From Tubulanus polymorphus (taxonomy: Eukaryota > Nemertea > Palaeonemertea > Tubulaniformes > Tubulanidae): DNA of 64,000 bases. Every line of letters begins with the position of its first letter. Position 1 is the stretch's first letter. The stretch is from NCBI RefSeq assembly GCF_964204645.1, contig NC_134026.1:3596001-3660000 (forward strand). Reading direction: 5' to 3'. The notes below the pieces were generated by a model. The model was given only the letters and a program-made list of their open reading frames with translations. It did not search any database and was not told where the DNA came from. Below are positions 10,725-22,483 of this stretch, piece by piece. A program made the translations under genes and the position numbers.

Positions 10725-12320
10725 GTGGCTCTTTGTATGCACTATCTGGAAAACTGGCTACAAGAAGGTACAGAAGGCTTGATCGCTCAGGGTAAAACTA
10801 CAATTATTTTCGTTCTACCCTCTGACAGATATAATATGTACGTTCGCTCGGCTGTATATATCTTCGAGTTATGAACCAATACGCGCTTAAATCGCTATTG
10901 TTATAATCATTTCATATAGTTTCTAAGTGAACTCCGGATTCCTGCGCAAGATAAACAGTCTAATGCGATTTATCACGCGGTCACTGGTTGGCTCGTATCC
11001 GTATCCAGGATATCCATGTCGATATTCAACTTACCGATATGTCGTCGTCTCGCCGATCAAACTCAACGGCGATATCTGACTCTCCAACCTCCGGACGATA
11101 ATAGCGATAAGTTAGCGGCATAGAAATCGCGAATATCATAAGTGTATATACGAGCTCGCTAAACTGTCATGCAATACGCAATATCAAACGTTAGTATTTT
11201 GGTAAAACTACACCAGCAGCCTGGCCACTCCAAATGATGCTTGAATGAATGTAACTACCAATGTCCACCGATACTGGCTTACTGAATGCTTAATGACGCT
11301 TTAATAATGACAATTATACTGGCACTGAACGCGGAAGAGCAGCTTTCAAGGTTAATTACGACGACGTATATTTGCAAACGGCGGATGCGCTGCGGTATTT
11401 CGTATCTAGAAACGAACGTTAACTAACGAGGCACCCTGGCATTTGCCCACGTGATTTAGTTACATCGGCAGCAACGTTACACCTTAATTAGCAACACGGA
11501 ACTCGTACCATTGTTTATAAACAATAGGCAACAAACGTTCTTCGAATTCGAGCGTTTCCAATGTGGATTTTTAAAGAGTGACTTATCTTCATCTAAAGCG
11601 TAAACAGCAATTAATCGCAAAACATAAAAAATCTAGAACATAGAAAGAACTTCCGCTAAGAATCAATGTAGACATTTTTATGCGGTCATAGGCTACGATT
11701 TCTAAAAGTTGTCTCGCAGCGGATACACTCATAGTGCGTCTTATTGATTTGAATTTCGGCTCGAGAGCCACCAATATATATTGGCTGTCGGTGGCGGTAT
11801 GCTACCAAACGATGGAGTAAATCATTTTCATTAATTTCTGAGAAATATTGACTTATAAGTAGATGCCGTCGCAAGAATGCGGCGCTTGATGAATTTCCAA
11901 TATTTCTCGGCATCAATGTCGCTCGTATCTGTTGCCTTCCCAATCGTTATTAGAACCCATCTTCTGTCAGCAACGCTTTATCGTACTGTATATAAATCAT
12001 TTTCACTACATTTTAACGAAAAATTAGAGTATAGTAACTCGTAATTGAAGCTGCACTACCAGGCATACACCAAAGAGAAAAGCTATCGAATGTGTTGGTT
12101 TCGCGAAACACGAATCATTTGTTTCGATTGCTGCGAACGATGGGCGGAATTGCTGAACATCGACGCTCAGTAACCAATCAGTTAACCAATTAGTGATAAC
12201 GAGCGGATCAAATCATTGATCAAAATAGCCGCCATTTTCATATCACGTTGTACAATTACTAATTTTCTCATTGCTTGTGGATATTAATTTGTGGATATTT
12301 GAGGGCACTTGATTTTTTAG
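10725..12320. other. Intergenic: upstream region of the lectin/kringle gene
   Basis: No confident coding exon. A plus-strand ORF at 10590-10874 is antisense to the signal-peptide exon and is treated as a shadow. A promoter-like cluster lies at 12174-12238. Confidence 0.5.
12174..12238. promoter_or_regulatory. Promoter-like cluster: two CCAAT boxes and a YY1-type motif
   Basis: CCAAT occurs twice on the plus strand (12174-12178 and 12186-12190), 12 bp apart. GCCGCCATTTT follows at 12228-12238, a YY1-type motif that reads AAAATGGCGGC on the minus strand. Such motifs cluster near starts of broadly expressed animal genes. The served gene is unknown: either an unrecognised plus-strand unit (see 12321-12548) or a distant 5' exon of the lectin gene. 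Confidence 0.3.
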
Positions 12321-12548
12321 ATTGATATCGATAAGCCCGATCGGGAAAATACTCAGGTGAAAATACGACGGTTACAGTCGTTTCTTTGTGAACGAGTCCT
12401 CGATAGATGGCGAAAGGGTCAATTCGCACGTTCGTACGCAGAGGAATTCAAAGATGTCCTATCAAGAATAAATATTACATCAGCCAGGTTTCTATTGGGA
12501 CAACGCAATATGCCTCGATTTTTAGTAGTAAATCGTATGGATAATTAA
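12321..12548 (+). CDS. Possible terminal exon of an unrecognised gene
   Basis: An acceptor-like tract (GATTTTTTAG) at 12311-12320 opens directly into 75 codons without a stop, ending at TAA 12546-12548. The product is basic and charged ('ERVLDRWRKGQFARSY', 'EEFKDVLSRI') and looks more protein-like than most chance ORFs here. No family was recognised and no partner exon was found, so this may be chance. Confidence 0.15.
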   Translation: MDIDKPDRENTQVKIRRLQSFLCERVLDRWRKGQFARSYAEEFKDVLSRINITSARFLLGQRNMPRFLVVNRMDN

Positions 12549-12908
12549 GCTAAGCGAAATACTATTGAAACGACAACGAAATGAGTCGTTCTGAGTTACG
12601 TAAAACCCCTTGAAGGATCGTAAGAATTTCAACGCAATGATTCCAGTTTATTTATATTACCGAAATTTTCTCGTTTCATTTTCCTGCTTGGTTAGAAATT
12701 TCACGTCTTGCGCGTAATTATTTGTCGGACATTTTTGTTCAAATTGGAGCTTTTAATTCGCTTCGAATCTAAAAAAAGGAAAATATGAAATCATGTTGAC
12801 TCAAAGGTTATTCACTTTACCTCATCGCTGTATATATTATGATTGCGCTATCATTGTTTCATTAAAAATGATTTTTCGGGCCACTTGTCTTCTTTTAAGA
12901 ACAAACCG

Positions 12909-12934
12909 ACAGAGAGGGAGTGAGAGAGTGAGAG
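12909..12934. repeat. GA-rich microsatellite
   Basis: Imperfect (GA)n tract with GGGAG and GTGAGAG interruptions. Confidence 0.7.
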
Positions 12935-15531
12935 CTTTTAAGTGAATTCAAACACTATTTATATTTGTCTCGCGTTATCTCAACACTGTCAGCTATATCC
13001 GTATATTCGGAATCACGTTACACCGGAGGCAGAAGATGCCGAGGAGGTTACCATGCCTTCCGTATCAGTTAAAACGTTTCCCAGAGCTGAAAGTTTGTAT
13101 TTTGTTGATGTTTTACCGTGCTAGTTTATCTCTACGACTTATCTTTCCCTTTACTGGTATTTTTCTGGCAATGCTCTGCTAACATCATCTCGATTTTTTC
13201 CCACCCGCAATTCGTTTATACTTTGACATCGAACCAAGCCCATTGATCTGTCTGTGTGTCTGGCTGCGTCGAGTTTTAGATTGTTTGGTCCGGGCATTGT
13301 CTACAATAATTCGCTATATGTATATCAATTTAAAAGATGTCCTACACGCTCTGGACTTCATGCGGACGTCATAGAGGGGAGTGGTATTGATTAACGTGTA
13401 CCAATATGATTTGAAAAGTGATCATTGTACATTTCGTTTAGAGAAAGATTTTTTGCAGGTTTATTACGAAAAGTCAATCTATTCCAAACAATTCCAAAAT
13501 TGCTGATGTATAAATATGAATCAGTAAGATACCAATATCCTTGATCTAACTATACATGTAAAATCCCACAATTGTTAACTGACTGGAAAGTTTTATTCAA
13601 CAACATTATATGTTTTGTTCCGTCAAATCGAGTGGACGGTTTTGATGACGAAATAGTAGCGTGAAGCGATATTTTGACAAAAATTAATTGAAAAATATGT
13701 AGATTTTTCTGAAATGTTTACGTTTGTCGTCAGTGAATAAACCACTGCTGCTGTCGGTGTTCATTTTGAGACAAAGAAAAACCACGTTTATCACGTCATC
13801 TCTGATTAATTACCAGCATATTATCACTGTATGATTATAATCCGTGTGATTTTACGTGCGCAAAGCGATAATCCCTTTGCTGCGGATCGGGGAATTCGGC
13901 AAAGCGACAACGTCGCCCGTCAATCTGGAACTAGGCGTTTAAAACATTATTCCTGTTTTGACGTTCGGACCCTGTCACTAAGTCAACGCCGAGCTGTTTG
14001 TAGAGGCAAAGATCTCATTCTCAAATAAACCCGTATTTGCACGCGTCGTTTAATTTCCTCTCATTATCCTATTAAATCTCTATTAATCAATGTTCAAACA
14101 TATCAATTATAAATTAGTTAAATAGCCGCCGACTTGGCATCGGAAATGGAAGTAAATGCGCGCTGCTTGTCTCTACGAGATAAGTACTCGCGTGCCACTG
14201 AAGGACGTGCGAATAGTTTGAAGAGGCCATGAAGAGGAACCACTTTTAAACGTGTCTTTATTAATTACATACTCTATTGAAGCCGTGATGAAGTCTGTTC
14301 GTTGATTGGCATGTAGGTCTAGCTAACGCAACACCACACGTCTGAGATAGTGGGCAAAAATGAATTTAGTACAATGTAGTTTATTAGCCTATCACGATAA
14401 TCTTTTCTTCGTACATTTCTCCGTCCTCATTGACGTCAGATTCGGTAGTACTTCAACGCACTCAGGTCTACCGAGACCTCGGTGTTGTTGATAGAATTAA
14501 TTGATGTATTATGGGTCTGTACTAAGTTTTCTACTTGTTAATTCTCAGGTGCACTTAGTTAGTACAAGCAAGATCACACTAGGTGGCTGAAATCTGACAA
14601 CGGTGCCTACATTATTGAATCATGTATGCTTAATTTCACTTCACAGAAATCTCTACTGCTGCGACTGCGAAAACAAACCGGAGTTCTAGTATAAACATTG
14701 ATAATTTAATTGGATGAATGACCACACTACCTGGCTGCTCAGAGTTTCCTTTTTCAAAGTGTTCGTCGTTTTTATGCCAGGAACATTTAAAAGATCGCCC
14801 TGTTATATAAATCAGCTGCTATAACACCTTGCTCGCTATTTCGTCTGTCAGAAGGGCGCGTTGTAATATTTAGACGTTTTCTAATTACTCTGCGGATATT
14901 TGCCGTTTTAAATTCGTTAGCTTTTTTTGCCAGAGTGCAAGTTCATAATTCATGTTCTGGTTTGTAAATAATGAGACCTCCCACTTTCTGTTTACTCGTA
15001 ATCAGCACAAAAACACCAGTTTACGTCATAAACATTCGATAAATTATACATCGCCGATACGTACCAACTGACGCTGTTTCGTGAATTCAACCTGAAATCA
15101 CTACTGAAAAACTAAAATATTGTCGATGCTCTGATTGGGTATATGGGCACAGTAGATACGGGTCCGACACCTCTTTCAAACTCATCCCTCCAAAATATCC
15201 TTTAACGATTTGAGCGGTTTTTTTCGAGTTCTTCTTGGTGCAGATCCACTACTAAACTCTTACTGCAAGTCGTAATCCCAAAACTACTTGATTGATTAGT
15301 TTAATGCTATTCTAATATGCCGCACCGACGAAAGTTCCAAAAGACAAAACAGTTAAAACAATAATTAAAGCGATAGAGAAACGTTTTTTATTATTACATA
15401 TATGTATATATATAAATGCTTCTATTTAAGCGTTTTCGTGTCTATGTATGGCGTACATAGATGTCATACAATATAGATTCCTTATAACTCACGGCAAAGC
15501 ACCAAAAAACAAGATAGAAATGTTTTGAACT

Positions 15532-15537
15532 TTTATT
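15532..15537 (-). terminator. Candidate poly(A) signal of NK4
   Basis: AATAAA on the minus strand about 430 nt past the NK4 stop codon. Another AATAAA lies 2 nt after the stop (15966-15961), too close to be the likely main signal. Confidence 0.3.
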
Positions 15538-15967
15538 ATTATTATATATACAGCACATGTAACTCATACCCTGGGAAAGTGTGGATATAAAGATCAAACG
15601 ATAAAACAGTGTCGCGCAAAATATTTAGTCGCTCTATAGGTTTACAGCCAGATCCCGGTTTGCAGTATTTATCTGTTTCCTGCAGTTAGGCATATCAGTA
15701 CCACACACACATATGTGGGAGGATTGCCATAACTTCCGGTTGACCCAACAATAACATACACATCATGTATGTTCGTCATAATCACGTGACGAAGGACTTA
15801 TTTATCTATACGCAGTTTTTGTGGTCAGTTTTTGCGGTTTTTTCGAAATTTCGAAAGTCTTCATCAGGAAGAGTTTGAAATCCTGCGTTTACTGTTTACG
15901 ACTCATTGTCCAAAGCCGATAAATCGCTAATTATATTTCACTGTTCTATACGATTTATGATTTATTG

Positions 15968-18900
15968 TCACCAAGCTCGTATTCCTTGTATTTGCTGTTG
16001 GTGCACGTAAGGAGGCGACTGTTGCATTTGCGGCATCGGGCTGTAAGCGGCGGGGGACGAGGCGCCCGGGTGGTTGGCGTAAGAACACGCCTGGGTCGCC
16101 GCCGTGGCATAGGCGAATGGATTCACGTTATAAGGCGTGGAATACGACTGCGGACACGGTTTACCATCTCTAACTAACACCGGTACAGCCACTCGTCTCG
16201 GAGGCTGCATCGCCGTCAATTCGAGAGTCTTATCTTGGCGTTGTCGTTTGCATTTATATCTCCTATTTTGAAACCAGATTTTCACCTGGGTCGAAGTAAG
16301 TTTCAGCATATTAGCCAACTGTTCCCGTTCGGGCGCGGATAAATATCGCTGTTGTTTGAACCGTCTTTCAAGTTCGTAAACTTGCGCCTGTGAAAATAGT
16401 ACTCGTGGTTTGCGTTTTTGGCGTTGTCGCAGAAGGTGGCATTCTGTGGCACCATCTGGCGACGGAAGATTACTGGCGTTTGTCGGTTGGTTCTCGGTAA
16501 TTCCACTTGTCGATGGGTCTGTATCGTCATTCAAAGGCGTCGGAGGGGTTATGATTCTGGGCTTAATATCCAGTTCCATGCACGTCGGTTTAACATCTAC
16601 ATTGTTATCTGTAAACAGAAAAGAAGAAATACGTGGAGTCAAAATGCCAAATAAATTTGAAAAAAAATCAAGAAAAGATCTAAGTGAAGAGCTATTTCAG
16701 GGGTTATGATTATGGATGGGGTCATGTTCCAATGTAGAATAAGGTAAAATTTTGATTTTAAGAGTCGCACGTCAAATCTTTTTCAAAACGGAATCCAACT
16801 GGTTGAGGAGAGATTGATTTGTATATACGTATATCCACGTGGGAATCAAATCTGGTGAGCCGTGAGAATCTCTCTGTACAGAATAAATGACTGTCTGAAA
16901 TCCTAGCAGAAATCATTGAGATCACGATATTAGATTAATCTCCATCGATGAATGGTTGAAAGTTGAGACTAGTGGGAACTGATATTGGTTTGTAGTAGTT
17001 TGATCTAACAGGTACATAAAGTATGTAGGAAGAATGATAACCACGCGAGGTGCACCGTCGGGTCGGGGGAAACTACGAGTCATCGTTTACATCTACGATA
17101 TCAGGCTCGTGTAAACTTCCACTAACAAACACCACACGATCTAAAGAAAACTCTCCTCGCGTTTAGAATAGCCAATCACATCTTCGAGATGCCGCAAATG
17201 CCATTACATTTCACTGGCGGCGAGATTCGTCAATTTTTGAGGAATAGATAACTCCTAAAAGATAGATTATGTGATTTCATGCGAACGCATCGTGCAATTA
17301 TTTCCAATTCGTCTTAAACCCGTAGATATGATTTTTTTGTAAACTAGATTTTTGATGAATCGTTTAATACCTAGGAAGCGCATATATTTCTTATCGGGAT
17401 CGACTTGAAATGTATGTATATGTCGAGTTAAAACATTATGTTCCACGCTTTTCTCGTGCAAACTGTAGTTGTATTTACCAACATGATAATGCGTTTTCTT
17501 GTAACGGAATTGATAAGACAAGATAACGCCGTTACGGAACAACGTGTTACGATAAATATCCAGCTATATGTCGTCCGTTGGGCGGCTGTTCGTAAAACGA
17601 GAACCCGTAGCCGAACCTTCCGAGTTTCTGGTTTATATCTACTATTTTGCAAACAACCGATGTGACTGTTGTATGTAAAGAAAAAGATTGCCCTGTGACA
17701 GGTAGATACAAACGTCAGACTCGCAGTCTCCCGTGATAAAACTAGTCTATAGATAAGTTACTTCAGCCCTCGAGGGTTATGAAATAATCCCTTTCGTTTG
17801 GTGGTTTCTTTATAGCGCTGTCCAAAATGTCAAGTTAGAGTTACACGTATTCTAAATTGTGAACCCGAAAAGAGAAATTTAGGAATGAGGATATGTTTGT
17901 ATTGGTATATACATTTTGGGCGATTATTGACCCACAAAATGAGAGCTCCGAAAAAAAATCGAAACGGAAACTCGGGGAAAAAACGAATAAAACATCAGAT
18001 GCTCATAAACAGGTTGCAGAAACATTCCGATGTTTTTACAAAGAGAGCGAAATCCGGGATGTGTAACCAGTCGTGATTCATATCTCACGGGACACGACAA
18101 GTTTTACTGTGATTGTATATCGTAGAAAAACAGAAAAACACTCTATAATTAACACAGACATATTTCATCTCAATTCCCACCGAATTAACGAATAAACGTG
18201 CCTCGAGTTTTGGCAATGCAAATATCAATTTTTCTAGGTGTAAGAGAAGCAGAAAAGTGCGAGAGTGCGAAAATATTGGTAACGAAAAAATCGTTTTAAT
18301 CATTATCATAGATTTTATTATCATTCTGACTGTTATAGATTTTAGATTGATCTCTCCTACACCAAAATGAACATAAAACATTTTTTTGCATTATTTCCTA
18401 CATACAGATGGATCATTAAAGCCAATGTGCACCTTCATTTGATTTCATTTATCTTATTCATTTCATTTATTTCGACAGTCTTGCAAGTTACAAAATTGTG
18501 TTATACAGTATAAAGCAGGACTGTCGGAGAATTAAAAAAAATCCTAAGGGATTTGTCTGGTTGAATCCCCGACAAAACCTCAAATTCCCTGGCTTGAAAA
18601 TTATCTAAGAAATAAGATGTAATAGAGCCCCTTGTATTTCATTCGGACTTGAAGAACTCAAAAACCTTTCTTTCACGAACCCAAAAACTTTTCCTCCATT
18701 TTACGTAGGCAAAAATATGGATTAGAAAAACAATAAAAATGTGAAACCGCATAGAACGACTATAAAATGCAAATTAAAAAGCTAAACTAATTATCTAAAC
18801 AAAATGTAAATGTTTTTAGTGAAATGTACTGTTTGCACTTCACTATACGAGTTCTTTGCACGCCAAGAGATGGTGGTGATTATTGAGGATGAAATTGTGT

Positions 18901-19477
18901 TTGTTTGGACTTGAATATAACGAAGGCACCATAAGTGGTGTGAAGGGTTTTCAAATGGTGGTTTGTAAGTGCGAGGTGAAGCAGTAGCCCTTGACTCAAG
19001 AGCGCTATACTTGCTACCTACTTTATGCAACTGAAAATAAATCATGGCCTGAAGAGACTCTTAATACTGATGACACTTACGTTTTTCAATGATGTTTTCA
19101 GCCTCTTGACAGCCACTACCAGTCACCGTAGCCGGGCTGTAGGATGCTGACTGCTGTTGGTGGTGTTGCTGCTGCGGGCTCATCGACGGGCTCAACTCGG
19201 CGTACGTGGTCGCAGTCGTGGGCAGCAGCATTGACTGGCTGTAGTCGCAATGCGGATTATGGTGATTCTGTTGAAGATGCGGATTCTGTAACTGGTGGTG
19301 TATAGTCGAGTATATAGGCGCGGTCATATCACTGCCGTAAAACGAACCCGAGCTATAATTCAAACCCTGGAATTCCATGGCACATACAGTATCCTGATCG
19401 ACGCTCATGTTAAGTATGTCTTTGACTGAAAACGGTGTAGTAGTAGTAGTTGATATGAAAGTTTGGTTTGCTAGCAT
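15968..19477 (-). CDS. NK4 (Nkx2-5/tinman): NK4/tinman (Nkx2-5-type) homeobox transcription factor, complete, 2 coding exons
   Basis: Coding exons 19081-19477 and 15968-16608, joined in phase 1, give 345 aa. The N-terminus has the TN (tinman) motif 'PFSVKDILN' at residues 15-23. A His/Gln/Pro/Ser-rich stretch follows. The homeodomain spans about residues 195-254 ('[19 protein letters not shown]' to '[12 protein letters not shown]') and has the tyrosine at homeodomain position 54 that marks the NK2 class. The NK2-specific domain is '[15 protein letters not shown]' (270-284). The protein ends 'GIRAW', the ending of vertebrate NKX2-5, which separates it from Nkx2-1 and Nkx2-2 types. Such factors bind sites of the CACTT/AAGTG type in nuclei of heart and visceral mesoderm precursors in many animals (family knowledge). 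The 2.5 kb intron lies between TN motif and homeodomain. The start is the first ATG before the TN motif. Confidence 0.95.
16609..19080 (-). other. NK4 intron
   Basis: Bounded by donor C|GTAAGT (at 19080) and acceptor TTTACAG (at 16609). Short ORFs inside on both strands look like chance. Contains a TTCATTT-type simple repeat near 18440-18475. Confidence 0.85.
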
Positions 19478-19557
19478 TCTATCCTAAAACACCACCGCGC
19501 ATCTGGTCCGTTGTTTGTAAGCGTTCTAGTTTTTCACAGACGATCTGGGAAAGTTTT

Positions 19558-19566
19558 CTATTTATG
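19558..19566 (-). promoter_or_regulatory. TATA-like box upstream of NK4
   Basis: CATAAATAG on the minus strand, about 85 nt before the NK4 ATG, would place a start some 50 nt before the coding region. An inverted CCAAT (minus strand 20042-20038) and a homeodomain-type TTAATGATTAA (19604-19614) lie further upstream. Motif evidence only. Confidence 0.3.
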
Positions 19567-21200
19567 CCACTCGGGGATATGTTCAGTCAAAGCCGACCCG
19601 ATGTTAATGATTAAAGTCGTCCTCGGTAATAATTTAACGAGCAATATTAGACGAAAAACATAAACCATTGATTCTGAAACTTACTATAAAAGTTTTAGGC
19701 AAAACCACGCTCCGGGTTTCTCCCACTTATTTTCCAGGGGTGGCTAGCTACTGTTCGTCTACGCTCAGAATTGCCGAAACTGCCAGTTATCGTAACGAAC
19801 GACAGGAGTTGAGCAGAAATGAAATATTTCGTTGACTCCGTGGATTTCTCGAAAGTTTTCTCGCCAACTTTTCCGGGTAAAGACCGCGATGAAAAATACC
19901 TCTCAACCTCAGATTATCACCCGTATCAATGTTTTAAAAATTGCCTCAATCATCACTGCAATAGGCTGAAACCAAAGATGCCTGCCCAGCGTGCAAGCGA
20001 CGCTATCGCGCGGGAGTGAGTCCGCCTCTTCTCGCTGATTGGTGCGAAGTTTCTCGGCGGCCGGTGAATTGGCAAGCTTGCCTCTTACACGTTTTGATGT
20101 ATGAAAAACGTAAAAATTTAAGAAATAGAATAACGCCTTCAGTGATTTGTCATATACCATTCAGCCTAACATAGGAAATATATTTTCACGGTGAGAAATT
20201 CAATGAGTTCCTATAACTATCCGGACTAAGACGAACCAATCCATCAGCGTGTTTTACTCATTCGAAAGGTCCTACGTGAAGAAATGAATATCAACCAAAA
20301 ACGTTGTAGTAAGCATGGACTCTAGGAAAGCTCTGATGGATTCCCCGTCGCCATGTTTCTGTAAACACACGTATCTGTAACCACCGCGAATACGGAAGGA
20401 TGCTGGGTTAGAAGAAGCATCTGCGCACCAGACTTAATTCATCGTACGAATCAAGTGACTACGAGCTAATTACTAGCAAAATAAAAACCAACGAAAAAAT
20501 ATATTGTGATATTACTTTGAATGAAATTATTCCGCTGCATTCGATCGGTAGTAAAAATATTTTCAAAGGATCCACATATTTACATATCAGTTTCTGGTGT
20601 TATGAAAAAATTCGATTTTGGTTTATCTTCCATGTTCGTATGATCGGATAATTTATAACAGTTTGTTCCTATAAACCAGATTCCCATTCATCTTGTCATT
20701 GTCGAGTCAGTTGTGCAAAGTTGCATCAGTTGCATGAATAGTAATAAAAAAAGAATTATTTATGAACAGTAACCGTTAGTCAGTTTGCTATGACAAATCC
20801 ATAAAGCCAGATCCGATACGTGGCTTCAATATCCAATCGTAGGATTGCGTTAGCATTTAGATTTTTGGTCATTTTGGATCATACAGATAAACCTGCAAAT
20901 TACATCTGTTGATCTGAACCGATGGCCATCTGTCGACCTACAGTCCCACCATCTGTGAGGTACCGGACTACGATAAGAAACAAAGGAAAGTCTCTCTAGA
21001 TTAGTTCTATAAATCTGAGACTTTCTAAATCGTTCGAACAAGTGGGGCAATGGGTACAAAATATTGGGTTCGGTTTCAAAATTGTTAGCGCATTCGATAA
21101 CGCGTACAATATGGCGGTTTGGCCACATGTGCCCGATTACGTCACATCAATAACACAAAATCGGCGTCTTGATTTACTCCGAAAACAAACATTCAAAATT

Positions 21201-21228
21201 AGTAATCAGTAATCTGTAATCAGTAATT
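21201..21228 (+). repeat. Four-copy 7-bp tandem array with TAATC homeodomain cores
   Basis: AGTAATC AGTAATC TGTAATC AGTAATT: four units of seven bases with single-base differences. Each contains a TAAT core, about 1.7 kb upstream of the NK4 start codon. Confidence 0.7.
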
Positions 21229-22301
21229 TCGACGCGTTATTATTACTGATCTTTCATACTCGAAGTATGTTTATATCAGATTTGGTATAGTGAAAATTAG
21301 TTCATCGACCGGTATTAAAAACGGTGATTAACAGGTCCAAGCATTTTGTAGAAAATATCAAAATGATTTAACATCACAAAAATCCTAAACGAACAAACGC
21401 GAGAAACTGAATATCATTCACTCAAATAATACGATACCGAAATATTCTACATATTTCAAACTGAGTTCTATTTGGTGAATTCGTCGTAGATTTGATAGAT
21501 CTATAATTAAATAAACATGAAATGTTTAATTGATATTGTACACACGATGCCGCTCATTGTATCTGATTTATATAATATGATTTTTAGTATTGAAGGTTCC
21601 TAAAATAAAGCTTATCATAACTTACTACAGCAGACACGGGTGTCAGGTGCGAATCGTTTGACAGTTTAAATTCGAATCCTTTTGTGCCACGGATAAGTGC
21701 AATATTTACTCAGCGACGTATAAATATTATGCCTCGCGGCCGACTTTTTAGGGCTAGGTAACTTTATCTGTAAAATAAGGCCGTGTTTTCGTTAATGAAC
21801 CTCGGGTTATAGACTTCCGCATTAACACACCTGCAGCATGTGAAATAACATCTCTCATAACAGTCCCTTTCCGTATCCTTCGGTCAATATGGTTATGATC
21901 GATAATCAGTCCAGTGTGATTACTTAATCATCATCTTGCGTTTTTTTTTCACAAATAGGTAGTCCCACATTTGTAAATTATGTTTCGAATTGAGTGGTTA
22001 TCAATTGAAAGTGAATTATTTCAATTCTGCGGGTCGAATTCAATTCACAATGGCGCAACCCGAGGAAACGTACCGTACCGATACTAAATCTATCGAATGT
22101 CGTACAGACGTTTCTTCTATTTTACTGCAGCCGGTCGAGTTGCCGTCTGACTAAACGAAGCTACCAACGTCTAAGAAGATGGAATAACAACTTGGGACAG
22201 ATAATATATTACTTTATTGTCGAAAATTGAAGAAAAATGCACATGGCGAAAGTAATGGACATGCTAGGTTGTGAATTCAGTTTGAATCTAGAGGAAAAAT
22301 G

Positions 22302-22307
22302 TTTATT
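22302..22307 (-). terminator. Candidate poly(A) signal of the Pro/Ala-rich repeat gene
   Basis: AATAAA on the minus strand about 180 nt after the stop codon. Another AATAAA overlaps the stop itself (22488-22483, in ATGAAATAAAC). Confidence 0.35.
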
Positions 22308-22483
22308 CAATGTTTTGTTTATCTAGAAACAATCTTTTTCGCACAACTGTGGAGTCTGTAAAATAATTCACCGAAATAAGTCAACAGATTCCCACTAAAT
22401 TACATTCAAAGAAAGAGGATTTCCATATCTCAAGGTTGGAGATTAAAATGCATGATTTTGAATGAACATAATAATTCTACAGT

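Larger units (their letters stand above)
12549..15967. other. Intergenic: downstream of NK4, nothing recognised as coding
   Basis: Contains a purine-rich GA tract (12909-12934) and AT-rich stretches. No exon with good splice borders was recognised. The minus-strand NK4 3' UTR must extend into the right part; AATAAA hexamers for it are at 15532-15537 and 15966-15961. Confidence 0.5.
19478..22483. other. Intergenic: NK4 upstream region
   Basis: No convincing coding exon. It holds the promoter-like motifs upstream of NK4, a 7-bp-period TAATC array at 21201-21228, an ATATGGCGG plus TTACGTCA pair near 21108-21140, and the 3' UTR of the repeat-protein gene at its right end. Confidence 0.5.

Noticed and set aside
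10590-10874. Plus-strand 94-codon ORF over the lectin signal-peptide exon
   Set aside because: Antisense to an exon with a good signal peptide and a GTAAGT donor in the right phase. No plus-strand splice partners were seen.
16303-16709. Other-frame ORFs over the NK4 homeodomain exon
   Set aside because: Shadows of the conserved homeobox coding frame.
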